Counted from the first letter of the stretch, positions 12,001 through 18,087 are shown. The stretch is 64,000 bases of DNA from Nocardia amikacinitolerans NBRC 108937 (GCF_001612615.1 NZ_BDAU01000041.1:28730-92729), one strand, 5' to 3'. Translations and numbers: made by a program. The notes: generated by a model not told the origin, from the sequence alone.

Positions 12001-15000
12001 CCGCCGAGTGCGAAGAAGTTCTCGTCGACGCCGACCGCGTCCAGGCCGAGCACCTCCGCGAAGAGCCCCGCGATCGTTTCCTCGCGGGGCGTGGACGGCG
12101 GGCGACGCACCTCGGTGCGCATGCCGAAATCCGGTGCGGGCAAAGCTCTGCGGTCGACTTTGCCCACCGGCGTCAATGGGACGCTGTCCAGCACCATGAT
12201 CACCGCGGGCACCATGTAGGCCGGAAGACGTTCGCCCACAGCCGCTTTCAGCGCTTCAGGCTGCACCTCCACACCCGGAGCGCCGAGCACGTAGGACACC
12301 AGCGCGGTGGCGCCGCTCGGCGTGGTCGCGCCGATGGTCAGGGCGAACTCGACCTCCGGCTGCCGCTCCAGCGCCGCGTCCACCTCGCCGAGCTCGATGC
12401 GATAGCCGCGCACCTTGACCTGGAAGTCCCCCCGGCCCGCGTAATCCAGCTCCAGCCTGCCCTCGCGCCGCCGCCATCGAACCAGGTCACCGGTGCGGTA
12501 CATGCGACCGCCGGGCTCGTACGGGTTCGCAACGAACCGGCTGGCGGTGAGCCCGGTGCGCTGGTGGTAGCCGCGCGCGACGGCGGGCCCGCCCAGGTAC
12601 AGCTCGCCGACCACACCGGGCGCGACCGGACGCAGCCACGGGTCGAGCACCAGACCGACCACTCCGCGGGCCAGGCTGCCGATGCTGACCGGACCGTGCG
12701 GCACCAGCGGCGCGCTGACGGTGACGGTGATCGTCGTCTCGGTGGGGCCGTAGCCGTTGAGCAGCGTGCGGCCCGCCCATTTCGCCACCAGTTCGGGCGG
12801 GCACGCGTCGCCGCCGACCACGACGGTGCGCAGGTCGGGAAGGGTCTCCGGGTCCAGCGACCCGACTACGGCGGGCGTTACGTTCAGATGCGTGACCCGG
12901 TGCGCCCGTAGCACTTCGGTCAATTCCTCGCCCGCGTAGGCGGCCGGCGGCACGACGGCGATCGACGCGCCGACCGCGAACGCGACGAGCAGCTCCTCGA
13001 CCGAGATGTCGAAGCTCGGCGAAACCGCGTGCGCCACCACGGCATTCGCGTCCACGCCGAACGACGCGCCGGAGCCCGCGACCAGGTTCGCCAAGCCGCG
13101 GTGGGTCACCGTGACACCCTTGGGCATGCCGGTCGAGCCGGAGGTGTAGATGAGGTAGGCGGGCTGGTCGAGATGGATCGCGGCGGACCGGTCGGCATCG
13201 GTGATCGGCGCCGAATCCTGGTGTGCCATCACCTCTTCGGTCTCGGGATCGTCCAGCGTCAGCCAGGTGATGCGGTCGGGCAGCGCCGAACGCGCGCCCA
13301 TCACCGTGAGCCCGGCGACGACACCGCTGTCCGCGACCATGTGCTCGATACGGTCGGCGGGATACCCGGGATCGATCGGCACGAACGCGGCTCCGGTGCG
13401 CGCCACCGCCCAGACCGCGAGCACCGACTCCACGGAACGCGGAATAGCCACGGCCACCGCGTTTTCCGGCCCCGCACCCGCCGCGATGAGCAGCCGCGCC
13501 AGGCGGTTGGCGTAGGACTCGACCGCGCGATAGGTCAGCGACGTCCCGTCGGCGCGGATGGCGACCGCGTCCGGGTCGACAGCGGCACCGTCCGCCAGGA
13601 TCTCGACCAGCGTGCGCGGCGGCACCGACGCGGGTCCGCGGGCGGGCTCGAGCTCGGCTTGTTCCTCGGGCGAGAGCACCGGCACCGCGTGCAGCGGCGC
13701 GTCCGGTCCCGCCGCCAGGAAGCGGTGCAGGAAGTCCAGAAACCTGCGGTGCTGCGCGGTGAGCTCTTCGTCGTCGTACAGGTTGGGATTGGCCTGGAAA
13801 TCGATGTGGGTGTTCTCCGCGCCCATGCCCGGATACAGGTTCAGGAACAGGTCTTCGATCATTCCCGAGGTCAGCACGTGCATCCGGCCGGTCACCTCGC
13901 CGAGCTGAATCCTGGTGTCCACCATCATCAGATTGACGGTCGGGCCGAACGAGGCCGCCTCGTCCAGCGACCAGCCGAGGTCACGGACGATGTCCTCCTG
14001 GCGGTACCGCTGCCTGCGCAGCGCCGAGGTCAGCTCGCCCTGCGCGGCCCTGATCAGTCCCCCGACGGTGCTCTCGGCGCCGAGCGGCAGTCGCAGCGGC
14101 ACCACATTGGCGATCATGCCGCCGGAGCGCCGCAGCGCGGCGGTGGTGCGACCGGAGACGGGCAGGCTCAGCACCACCTCTGGCGCGCCGGTCATCGCGC
14201 CGACATAGGCGCCGAACGCGGCCACCACCACGGGCGCGATGCTCGAGGACACCGACTTGGCCACGGCGTCCAGAAGTTCGGCGGTCGCCGACGGCAATTC
14301 ACCGGCCACCAGGGCGGGATGCGCGTCCACGTCGGCCGCGCGGCCCGCCAGGCTGACGGGCTCGGACATGCCCGCGAGGTGCTCGCGCCAGTACTGCGCG
14401 TCGGCCTGGAAGCGCTCGGAATCCCGGTAGGCCACGTCGGCTTCCACAATGTTGCGCAGGTCGGCGGCCTTGTTCAACGGGGGCTCGCGGTCGGCCAGCG
14501 CGGCGTTGTACAGCTCGGCGATGCGCTGCAACATGGTCATCGCGCCGAAGCCGTCGAGCAGAATGTGGTGGATGCGCTGGTACCAGTACCAGTGTTGGTC
14601 GCCGAGGCGCAGCATGGCGTACTTGCCGAGCCGGTCGCGCAGCAGATCCAGCGGCGCGGTGTACTCCGCGCGCATCCAGGCGTGCGCGGCGGCCACCGGA
14701 TCGGGCTCGTCGCGCAGATCGACCAGCAGGGTCTCGTCCTCGAGCGAGGTATCGATGACCTGGTAGGGAAATCCGTCCACCTCGATCAGCCGAACGTAGC
14801 CGCTGCCGAACTCGTTCACGGCTCGGCGCGCCACATCCGCTAGCAGATCCAGGTCCAGCGACCCGTGGAACTCCACGTATTGCGCGATCGAGATCGGGGT
14901 GTCACCCGCGAAGTGCTGGGCGAACCAGATGCCGCGCTGCGCCGCGGAGAGCGGAAAGGCGCCTGCGGGCAGCCGGTCGGCCGCGGCCACTGGGGTGAGA

Positions 15001-15014
15001 GACGGCTGTGGCAT
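87..15014 (-). CDS. Three-module nonribosomal peptide synthetase, C-A-T-E / C-A-T / C-A-T-E-TE
   Basis: A 4,975-residue cytoplasmic assembly line. Approximate domains: C1 20-450 (HHILLDG), A1 470-980 (YTSGSTGMPKG), T1 near 1004 (LGGDS), E1 1060-1800 (HHLVTDG near 1503, EGHGRE near 1633), C2 1834-2500 (HHLVLDG near 1974), A2 2555-3050, T2 near 3101 (LGGNS), C3 3161-3600 (HHISADG), A3 3635-4120, T3 near 4168 (LGGDS), E2 4225-4690 (HHLVVDG, EGHGRQ), TE 4722-4975 (GWSFGG). The GGDS carriers precede the E domains, as is usual. Aligned by eye, the nine specificity residues are DIENVGGIT for A1 (ornithine-type pattern) and DAFVSALIW and DAFVAALIW for A2 and A3, so modules 2 and 3 should load the same residue. 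Inferred product: a D-L-D tripeptide, possibly N-acylated because module 1 begins with a C domain, released by the TE. E1 and C2 carry long repeat insertions. The ATG follows AGGGA by six bases. No mbtH-like gene is visible. Confidence 0.97.
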   Translation of the reverse strand: MPQPSLTPVAAADRLPAGAFPLSAAQRGIWFAQHFAGDTPISIAQYVEFHGSLDLDLLADVARRAVNEFGSGYVRLIEVDGFPYQVIDTSLEDETLLVDLRDEPDPVAAAHAWMRAEYTAPLDLLRDRLGKYAMLRLGDQHWYWYQRIHHILLDGFGAMTMLQRIAELYNAALADREPPLNKAADLRNIVEADVAYRDSERFQADAQYWREHLAGMSEPVSLAGRAADVDAHPALVAGELPSATAELLDAVAKSVSSSIAPVVVAAFGAYVGAMTGAPEVVLSLPVSGRTTAALRRSGGMIANVVPLRLPLGAESTVGGLIRAAQGELTSALRRQRYRQEDIVRDLGWSLDEAASFGPTVNLMMVDTRIQLGEVTGRMHVLTSGMIEDLFLNLYPGMGAENTHIDFQANPNLYDDEELTAQHRRFLDFLHRFLAAGPDAPLHAVPVLSPEEQAELEPARGPASVPPRTLVEILADGAAVDPDAVAIRADGTSLTYRAVESYANRLARLLIAAGAGPENAVAVAIPRSVESVLAVWAVARTGAAFVPIDPGYPADRIEHMVADSGVVAGLTVMGARSALPDRITWLTLDDPETEEVMAHQDSAPITDADRSAAIHLDQPAYLIYTSGSTGMPKGVTVTHRGLANLVAGSGASFGVDANAVVAHAVSPSFDISVEELLVAFAVGASIAVVPPAAYAGEELTEVLRAHRVTHLNVTPAVVGSLDPETLPDLRTVVVGGDACPPELVAKWAGRTLLNGYGPTETTITVTVSAPLVPHGPVSIGSLARGVVGLVLDPWLRPVAPGVVGELYLGGPAVARGYHQRTGLTASRFVANPYEPGGRMYRTGDLVRWRRREGRLELDYAGRGDFQVKVRGYRIELGEVDAALERQPEVEFALTIGATTPSGATALVSYVLGAPGVEVQPEALKAAVGERLPAYMVPAVIMVLDSVPLTPVGKVDRRALPAPDFGMRTEVRRPPSTPREETIAGLFAEVLGLDAVGVDENFFALGGDSIISIQLVSRARSAGLRFSARDVFERKTVAALAAVATDAADTAVLELPGGGVGSVEITPIVHAMLDQGQTWDRYSQAVLIELPPDGDRARLTAAVQTLIDHHDVLRSTLRQGADGWEWVVAEPGSVRAAERIDSVVAGDDLEVSCEYALQRAADRLDPAAGVVARFVLVEPNSAGGAGIVDAPGTGTTDGIGVVIPGVIGGVGTGVDMGAAGGGIDAGGVAEDGRGVDVRAAGVVDSAAGAAGAAGAAGGGGGVAGGGRSADASAVDEGPETDPRATDSVGAADDAAGGGGGGVVHDGRGDDARTDGAVGLAGEAAGGGVGVAGGGDGVAGGRSGDAPTAGAVGGADDSAGGGVAGGGRGGDVRAAGAGGIADDAAGSGVADAVRVASGGGGVVDGGLSGDARATDAVGIAYDAAAGGGGGGVVEDGRGADARAAGEGRGTDARATDAAGVADDVVGGGADGGRGADARTADAVGVGDGDHGIAEGTRLWLVLHHLVTDGVSWRILLPDLATAFSGGELEPVGTSYRRWAHANVEQAGARAAELPVWRRVLATPDSPLGARAADPAVDTVATAAEVRTTVPVDVATAVLDTVPALFNCGADDVLLAALTMAVARWRSRSGALFTLEGHGREESVLPGADLARTVGWFTSVYPVAIDLAGIDLDDAFAGGPAAGLAIKAAKEQLRAIPDRGVGYGMLRYLNPRTAGELAAAPTPQISFNYLGRAAGGPEGPWLPRRFAATQDDRAPLPAVVDVNAIMGAAGLEVTWAYATELFDEDDVRAFAEHWATALAALADHARTTGAGGHTPSDFPLTTVTQRQIEGWERTYPNLADVWPLSPLQYGLLFHAMYDTDTADGYTVQTRLTLAGRVDAARLRAAAQVLVDRHENLRVAFVETPDGPRQLVLADAEVRWHETDLTHLAEESQRSSELDRILALDANTRFDLTRPPLLRFQLIRTADDTYTLLMTNHHLVLDGWSTPLLVRELLTVYIATGAGATATDVLPPAPSYRAFLAWLAEQEAAERIPSPAEPSIGAAAPSAAGEPRTAAAEPGAAAAELGVAAAEPGVAAEPGVAVAEPSAVGGPHAAAAESGVAAAEPSVAAEPGVAAAEPGAAAVEPGVVAPGPSVAAEPGVAAESGVAAAEPGVAAAEPSAPGEPRAAAAEPGVAAAEPSVAAAGPGVAAEPGVAAAQPGIAAEPAVAAAKPSAAAEPGVAAEPGAAAAEPSLTAAEPGAAAEAPGVTVAEQPAAESAPAGAEAQVADLERAAEMITDPASSASIAAWREALAGIDSPTRAVPTLAGIQSTESGMVSFDLPAETIARLEATTRAAGATVNTAVQAAWALLLAMLTGRTDVVFGGTVSGRPPQLAGVEDMVGLFINTLPVRVRLDPAERVADLLARVQTEQARLLDHQHVGLAAIHQAVGLAELFDTLTVFESYPIDREALSQSLDIAGMRILDIEGTDATPYPLNLMVIPLHGMPGEPGDKLRVTVKYMADQLAEHAARRLLDRFVMLLEQIAEHPEIGVARLQHCDAVERAALLPVHGPDSVPQRTLPEILAAGAAVNPDALAVSANGDTMTYRELDAWSNRFARVLLRRGIGAEVFVVLALTRSVESVVAVWALVKTGAAFLPLDPNYPVERIEHILTDSKAPIGVTVRATGETLPSTIDWLLLDDMNTIRRAMTVPDGPITDEERGGAIRMDQVAYLIYTSGSTGKPKAVLLSHRGVANLTTAQRESMDLDHTTKALQVASPSFDASVFELLTAHAVGGHLVLSPPEVYGGEELERLLRTERVTHAVITPSVLATMDPAGLTDLRVLSVAGEAAGPELTAQWAVGRRMLNLYGPTEFSIWATGPGELEPGELVTMGGPIRGAAVMVLDTWLRPVPVGVEGELYLAGPGIARGYFNRFGMTAARFVANPYGARGERMYRTGDMVRWVESDRHGGPVLELEYLGRSDFQVKIRGLRIELGEIDAVLAADDHVEYAATVGMPGPAGETVLVSYVVLSDAGRESLGKAAEYDTERLRSRIAGALPGYMVPGYLIVLDEVPLTPVGKLDRNALPVPDFAAFLRRYLAPRTPVEQAAAEVFAEVLGTERVSIDHSFFELGGNSLSATKVVARVNAALGATIALRDLFDAPTVAQLSARVVPAAAGERARFALAPRIRPDRIPLSPAQQRMWVLNRLDPTSPAYNIAVALRLSGDLDVAAMQRALRAVVDRHESLRTMYPADAEGPRQVVLTADVATPELRAIDTEPGAPLRDRIIELAGVGFDLVAERPLRVGLFRLRTAEGNGRATPVHVVVLVVHHISADGASMAPLATDLMTAYAAGTMGQEASLAALPVQYTDFALWHRELLGDESDPESLAARQIRFWTETLSGAPDLLELPADRPRPAVQSMRSADLDFAVEQPLHRAMAELAADTEVSMFMLVHAALAVLLARLGSAADVVIGTAVAGRGEAALDEMVGMFVNTLALRTPVDPDRSFRDFLADIRSSDLDAFANADVPFERLVQVLNPARSTAHHPIFQVSLSLQNFVEPALELPGLRIAVEDLDRDASQFDLTLDLRERYDGGERAGIDATLTYATDLFDAPTVDTLARRWLAVLAAVVADPEQRLGDIDLLVPLERAELVPASGPESAGVRTLPEVFAATAAAYPERHAVVAAGATTTYRELASRAAQLARLLIEAGAGPETVIALGLTRGAELLVGMWAAAAAGAAFLPVDPKHPVDRIEHMLTDSGAVLGLTVAAHRPQLPADTRWLVLDDPTFAARWRGADDTPLRAEEPRAPIRPDHPAWMIYTSGSTGTPKGVTVSHRGIADLVVAQRESLALDEHARVLQVASPSFDASVFEAIMAFGAGAASVVAPPEVFGGDALAELIEAEGVTHAVITPSALATVDPARVSSLRVLAVAGEAVGAELVERWAQGRTMVNLYGPTESTIWATGSGPLTVGAPVTIGGPIRGASVLVLDGRLHPVPVGVAGELYLAGPSLARGYHARPDLNATRFVANPYGAQGERMYRTGDLVRWIADGELEYVGRTDFQVKVRGQRIELGEIDAVLGRADGVDFAVTLGVRGPSGATALAAYVVHESGVELDVERLRAHAAESLPGYMVPSAFVVLDAIPLNAVGKLDRKALPEPVFADDRTEYVAPRTPTEQTLAAVFAELLGRERVGVEDSFFALGGDSILAIQLVSRARQGGVTITPLQVFEHRTVAGLAAAADAAGELVVLEELPGGGVGDMPLTPIVRYMIERGGDFDRFAQTAVLELPVGIRPEQLTATVAAVVDRHDMLRARLFRAPDWRLEVAEPGSVDVAGLIRRIEFAADADTVDLREYALTELESAMNRLDPARGVVLQFLWLDPVGEAGDRSRAGRLIVIAHHLVVDGVSWRILVPDLMAAWAQVSTGATPVLAETGTSMRRWSHALTEEAHRPERVAELGYWRDLIDGPDPLIGGRELDPAVDQAGELRMVEAEVSEEVTAALLTTLPGLFHGGVEDALLTTLALAVHKWRATADRSVLVRLEGHGRQQEVIPGADLSRTVGWFTSIYPVRLDLGTVDVDEAMAGGPALGQAIRAIKHQLLAVPDKGIGFGLLRYLNHETAEQLPRRLPGRVAFNYLGRYATGEIPPGLEGLGWLPTDELGDLPATEYPNVPLQAEIDVNAVVLGDRLRATFGFPETLLDRAEVAELSRLWIEMLGVAAEFAVTPEARAAGAEEERAMAELAAAAAQPAPGTALGLDVLLPIRLGGDEPALFCIHPSSGMAWTYLGFAEALAPGRPIYGLQAPDLSGREPSVRSIEEFAERYVREIRAVQPEGPYHLLGWSFGGLIAHAMATRLEQEGLPVGVLALLDADTADIDGDSIEPLTAGSFVSTFGAVFGIDDVPADATAQDAAALIAERTGGVALVDADTLERMAGSYNASARTRTGYQRPVYHGDALYLSATVDTSDIFGPEGWRPYITGAITNHDVEVTHDELTAPHVLPVIARVLDEHLGGMQ
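8215..8935 (-). repeat. In-frame AEPGVAA heptad/octad minisatellite inside synthetase domain C2
   Basis: About 240 codons (roughly residues 2027-2266) consist of some 30 imperfect copies of AEPGVAA or AEPGVAAA, i.e. 21- or 24-bp DNA units, with variants such as AEPSAAA, AQPGIAA and GEPRAAA. The tract sits between the YRAFLAWLAEQE helix and the following W-x-x-x-L-A-G helix of the condensation fold, a surface connection after the catalytic N-lobe. Every unit is a multiple of three and the flanking domain sequence is intact, so the protein reads through. The tract is Ala/Pro/Glu rich and probably disordered or extended. Confidence 0.9.
10545..11480 (-). repeat. In-frame Gly/Ala/Asp-rich repeat expansion inside synthetase domain E1
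   Basis: About 310 codons (roughly residues 1178-1490) form nine or so imperfect units of 25-40 residues around the pattern DGGRGADARATDAVGIADD followed by a glycine run. At DNA level a core close to ggcgcgcgcatcgg (plus-strand sense) recurs about ten times. The tract replaces the short loop that precedes the catalytic HHLVTDG of the epimerase; in E2 of the same protein this loop is only about 14 residues. The reading frame is kept and the catalytic motifs on both sides are intact. Confidence 0.9.
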
Positions 15015-15032
15015 ACAAGGTCCCTGCTGGGC

Positions 15033-15164
15033 TCAGGAAAAGACGGAAGAGAACATGTCGAGACGCGCGCGATGCCCGTACGGGTGTGCGCGCTGTCGCC
15101 CGCGACGGGCTTCGACTCGTGTGGGAACGAGCCTTCCCGCGGATGAGTCGACCAGCGTGCGCAT
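15033..15164 (-). CDS. Possible 43-residue leader peptide upstream of the synthetase
   Basis: An ATG at 15164 preceded by AGGGGAAG with a seven-base spacer opens a 43-codon frame that begins MRTLVDSSAGRLVPTR and stops 18 bases before the synthetase ATG. It is Arg-rich and shows no known domain. The start codon lies at the edge of a perfect 17-bp inverted repeat whose loop contains the ribosome binding site, an arrangement expected of a translational control element. It may instead be a chance frame in leader RNA; the good ribosome binding site is the main support. Confidence 0.35.
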   Translation of the reverse strand: MRTLVDSSAGRLVPTRVEARRGRQRAHPYGHRARLDMFSSVFS

Positions 15165-15208
15165 AGGAGTACTTCCCCTGGAGAGTCTAGCTGCGCACGC
15201 TGGTCGAC
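15147..15208 (-). promoter_or_regulatory. Perfect 17-bp inverted repeat, 28-nt loop, in the leader between A-fragment and synthetase genes
   Basis: Arms gtcgaccagcgtgcgca (15147-15163) and its exact complement (15192-15208) flank a 28-base loop. In minus-strand RNA the loop carries AGGGGAAG, and the AUG of the small frame starts at the last loop base with its UG inside the stem. There is no T-run on either side, so it is not a standard intrinsic terminator. It could sequester a start codon, act as an attenuator, or be a long DNA operator. Confidence 0.6.
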
Positions 15209-15264
15209 AACTCGAAATCCGCATGTCAGGGAACGATTTCCCGAAGCGGGACGTCGGCGCGCCG

Positions 15265-15723
15265 TCAGGAGGCACGCCGCATGGGCTCGCGCTCGGCGTC
15301 GGTGATCGGCGCGTCCGAGCCGGTGAGGTAACGCACCAGCATCGAGCGGTCGTCGAGCACCAGCCAGTCGATGGCGTCGGTCAGTTCGCCGCGCCGCGCG
15401 TAGGTGGTGACGCCGAGAGCGGCCGACTCGACCGCGGTCGATCCGGAGGCGGCGAGCACCGGGGTCGCGCCGGACTTGGCGATGGCCCAGCGGGTGACGG
15501 CCGACTCGATGGTCGGCTCCACCGCCATGGCGACCGTGGTGCCCGGGCCTGCCCCGTTGTCGAGCAGCACCCTCGCGAGCCGATTCGACCAGGAGTCCAG
15601 TTCGCCGTAGGTGAGATCGCCGTCGAGGGAGGACACCGCGATGGCGGCCGGGTCGAAGTGGGTGACCGACGCGAGCGCGCCCGTCCGGGTCGGAACGGCA
15701 GGTGCGATGGTTTCGGTCGACAT
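15265..15723 (-). CDS. Free-standing N-terminal fragment of an NRPS adenylation domain
   Basis: 152 residues aligning with the first part of the synthetase A domains: LTYGELDSWSNRLARVLL matches A-domain core A1, WAIAKSGATPVLAASG matches core A2, and IDWLVLDD followed by DAPITDAER matches the segment just before core A3. It ends at RRAS, exactly before the ATP-binding YTSGSTG motif, so it cannot adenylate by itself. It has its own ATG with GAGGAG seven bases upstream and reads toward the synthetase, 250 bp away. Either it is a remnant of a deleted module or a retained accessory protein. The clean open frame and good ribosome binding site favour expression; function unknown. Confidence 0.7.
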   Translation of the reverse strand: MSTETIAPAVPTRTGALASVTHFDPAAIAVSSLDGDLTYGELDSWSNRLARVLLDNGAGPGTTVAMAVEPTIESAVTRWAIAKSGATPVLAASGSTAVESAALGVTTYARRGELTDAIDWLVLDDRSMLVRYLTGSDAPITDAEREPMRRAS

Positions 15724-15836
15724 TGCGGTGCTCCTCGGGATTCGGGCGGCGTTTCTTGCTGACTACTAATCTCGCCGTCCGGGGCCTTTCTCGACAGGAA
15801 CCCCAGTGCTGCCTCCGCACCTCCGAGGGTGAGCGA

Positions 15837-15855
15837 TTCCCCACCCAAGGGGGAA
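15837..15855. promoter_or_regulatory. Candidate operator TTCCCC-N7-GGGGAA upstream of the A-domain fragment gene
   Basis: A 6-7-6 inverted repeat lies about 115 bp upstream of the ATG at 15723, in the only obvious promoter region for the synthetase transcription unit. No IdeR-type iron box was seen here. Assignment as an operator is speculative. Confidence 0.25.
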
Positions 15856-15861
15856 CGCGCG

Positions 15862-15897
15862 AACCGCCGGTCGCGAACGGCGTCGCGACCGGCGGTT
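15862..15897 (-). terminator. Hairpin terminator downstream of the flavin monooxygenase
   Basis: A perfect 15-bp stem (AACCGCCGGTCGCGA and its complement) with a six-base loop lies 13 bases past the stop codon of the monooxygenase gene. It lacks a U-run, as is common in high-GC actinobacteria. It separates that gene from the A-domain fragment and synthetase unit. Confidence 0.75.
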
Positions 15898-15910
15898 GTG
15901 CGGACCGGCC

Positions 15911-17116
15911 TCAGGCGGGGACCGGCTCCGACTGGACCGGCGCGGCCCAGTCGATGCGGTAGCGCTGCTCGGCGCCCATGGTCTTCTCGGGGTTCATCAC
16001 CGTCTTCACCATCAGCGGCATGAGCAAATTCATCATCTTGCGACCCACCGGACCTGGCGTTTTGCTGTGATTGATCTTCGCGGCACGCGCCGCGACGCCC
16101 TCGACCCGGCCGCGGCGCAGCCGCTCGTAGGCCGCGAACGCCGCCTCCGGCTCCGGCAGATCCCGCAGGCACCTGGCCAGCTGCACCGCGCTCTCGATGG
16201 CCAGCGACGCGCCCTGCCCGGAACTGTTGGACGGCGCGTGCACCGCGTCGCCGACCAGGACCATGCGGCCGCGGTACCAGTGCGGCACCGGCGGCATGAT
16301 GTGCAGGCCGCCGGTGACCTCCAGTTGCTCCTCGGTGGTGTTGCGGGCCAGTTCGCCACCGGGATCGTCCGCGCCGTAGGTGTCGCGCAGAATCGACAGC
16401 CAGTGCGACGCCGGGACGGCGCGGGCCTCGGTGAGCGTCAGGTACTGCTTGTGCGGCAGGTTGGCCCCCCAGAAGACCCGCCCGTCACCGGTCGACCAGT
16501 ACAGGTAGTACGCCTTCTGACCGAAGGCGAAAACCATGGTGTCGGTGGGTATTTCGACGTCGCACTCGGTGACCGCGCCGAAGCCGAGCATGCCGGTGTA
16601 TCGCGGGCCGGGCGCGTTCGGGTCGATCAGGCCGCGCACGGTCGACCGGATGCCGTCGGCGCCGATCAGCACGTCCGCGGTCGCGGTGCTGCCGTCGGCG
16701 AAGCGCGCGGTGACGCCGTCCGTGTGCTCATCGACGCCGACCAGACGCTTGTCGAACTCGACGGGGACGCCCGCGGCCACCGCGTGGTCGTGCAACGTCT
16801 GGTGCAGTTCGGCGCGGTCAACCAATTGCAGCGGCGGTTCGCCGCGCAGGGTGGGCACGTGGTGCCGGGTGCGGCCGACCGAAAGCATCATCTTGGACAC
16901 CGGCTGGGCGATGCCGCGCACCGGATCGCCCGCGCCGATGACATCGAGGGCGGCGACGCCGTTCGGTGCGAGCGCGAGCCCGCTTCCGATGCCGTAGGAC
17001 GGGCCGGGGTAGGCCTCGTAGACGCGGGCGGCGATGCCCGCCTTCAGCAGGGCGGTGGCCGCGACGGGCCCGGCGATGCCTCCGCCGATGACGAGTGCGG
17101 AACGGATTCTGGACAT
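15911..17116 (-). CDS. FAD-dependent class A monooxygenase
   Basis: 401 residues with the three fingerprints of single-component aromatic hydroxylases: N-terminal dinucleotide fold GGGIAGPVAATALLKAG, a central GADGIRSTVRG motif, and the C-terminal GDAVHAPSNSSGQGAS ribityl-binding motif. The family uses NAD(P)H and O2 to hydroxylate or epoxidise small molecules through FAD. The ATG follows GAGGAG by seven bases. A strong hairpin ends the gene before the peptide synthetase unit. A PadR repressor gene lies upstream on the same strand, a common pairing with such enzymes. It could tailor the peptide or serve separate detoxification; the substrate is unknown. Confidence 0.9.
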   Translation of the reverse strand: MSRIRSALVIGGGIAGPVAATALLKAGIAARVYEAYPGPSYGIGSGLALAPNGVAALDVIGAGDPVRGIAQPVSKMMLSVGRTRHHVPTLRGEPPLQLVDRAELHQTLHDHAVAAGVPVEFDKRLVGVDEHTDGVTARFADGSTATADVLIGADGIRSTVRGLIDPNAPGPRYTGMLGFGAVTECDVEIPTDTMVFAFGQKAYYLYWSTGDGRVFWGANLPHKQYLTLTEARAVPASHWLSILRDTYGADDPGGELARNTTEEQLEVTGGLHIMPPVPHWYRGRMVLVGDAVHAPSNSSGQGASLAIESAVQLARCLRDLPEPEAAFAAYERLRRGRVEGVAARAAKINHSKTPGPVGRKMMNLLMPLMVKTVMNPEKTMGAEQRYRIDWAAPVQSEPVPA

Positions 17117-17351
17117 GAGGTATCTCCTCGGGTTGGTTTCCCCGAACCGATCCGCGTACCGCGCACCCAGCTATCCTGTGGTTGCCAGCCTCGTGGCCGG
17201 GTGCGCTCCGTGCGGGCACGGTTCGAGACGGTTTCATCGGGCTCGGCGGTGGTGTTGCCGCACCTCCGCCGGGTCCGGTCTCGTGTATCGGCCACCGGGT
17301 TGTCGCCGGGCGGCCGTGTCTGCTTCGGCGCTGTCGCTGCCGATGCGCTGT

Positions 17352-18002
17352 CTACTCGGGCGCTTGCATCCCCCTCTCCACCATGTCGACGACGTCGGAC
17401 GGCGCCATGCCGCCGGTGTGCATCTGCCGCCACAACGCCAGGTCCGGGAAGGTGCCGTCGACCAGCTCCGCGCGCCAGGAGCGGGCCCACGCGGCCTCGG
17501 CCTCCAGCATCGCGAGCCCGTATTCGGTCTCGATCACGAACAGGCGCGGCAGCGTGCCCGCGAGCCCGTCCAGTTCCCTGCGGACCCCGGCGATGATCGC
17601 GTCCAGCGCGGCGATCCGGGTGGCCAGGAGCTCGATCACCTCGTCCGGCGGCAGCGCGCCGATCACCGAGAGGCCCGCCGTGAAGGCGTCGTGCTCGGTC
17701 ACCGGAGTCGCGATCAATTCTCTTGTCCAGTCGGCCATTTCGGCCCGACCTTCGTCGGTGATGCGATAAATGACGCGCTCCGGGCGCGCACCCTCGCGTT
17801 CGCTGCCGACGGGTTCGAGGAAACCGGCCTTGACCATGTTCTGGACCACCGTGTAGAGCGAACCCCACTTGATGTCCATGTCCTGGTCTTTGCCGCGCTC
17901 GCGCAGCTTCGAGGCGATCTCGTAGCGGTGCATCGGCCGTTCGATGATCACCGAGAGGATCGCGAGCGCCAGCAGGTTGTTCACCTTGCGCTTCGTGGCC
18001 AT
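17352..18002 (-). CDS. PadR family transcriptional regulator
   Basis: 216 residues. The N-terminal winged helix (LLALAILSVIIERPMHRYEI, then WGSLYTVVQNMVKAGFLEPV) is the PadR signature, followed by a long helical C-terminal dimerisation region. A near-perfect AAGGAGG sits four bases before the ATG. PadR proteins repress adjacent detoxification or efflux genes and release DNA on binding phenolics or drugs. Candidate targets are the downstream monooxygenase and the gene itself, since several overlapping inverted repeats lie directly upstream of its start. Confidence 0.9.
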   Translation of the reverse strand: MATKRKVNNLLALAILSVIIERPMHRYEIASKLRERGKDQDMDIKWGSLYTVVQNMVKAGFLEPVGSEREGARPERVIYRITDEGRAEMADWTRELIATPVTEHDAFTAGLSVIGALPPDEVIELLATRIAALDAIIAGVRRELDGLAGTLPRLFVIETEYGLAMLEAEAAWARSWRAELVDGTFPDLALWRQMHTGGMAPSDVVDMVERGMQAPE

Positions 18003-18012
18003 GACACCTCCT

Positions 18013-18046
18013 TACTCGTCTACGAATATACGTAAGCGAGTATTCG
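18013..18046. promoter_or_regulatory. Cluster of overlapping inverted repeats upstream of padR (candidate autoregulatory operator)
   Basis: Within 34 bases immediately before the PadR start lie TACTCG-N18-CGAGTA (18013-18042), CGAATA-N12-TATTCG (18023-18046) and ATAC-N8-GTAT (18028-18043). The spot is AT-richer than its surroundings. PadR operators typically carry an inverted repeat of this size, but the arms here do not share one centre, so which one is used is unclear. Confidence 0.45.
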
Positions 18047-18087
18047 CGCACAAGTATCGTTCGGATCCGGGATTCCGAAAGGGGAGT

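Noticed and set aside
4476..12911. Very long plus-strand open frames (4476-9077 and 9096-12911) across the synthetase
   Set aside because: They are antisense shadows of GC-rich codon usage; they show no domains, and the minus strand has full NRPS motifs throughout.
15724..15861. Iron-regulated siderophore promoter for the synthetase
   Set aside because: No TTAGGTTAGGCTAACC-like box was found upstream, so siderophore function rests only on the A1 code.
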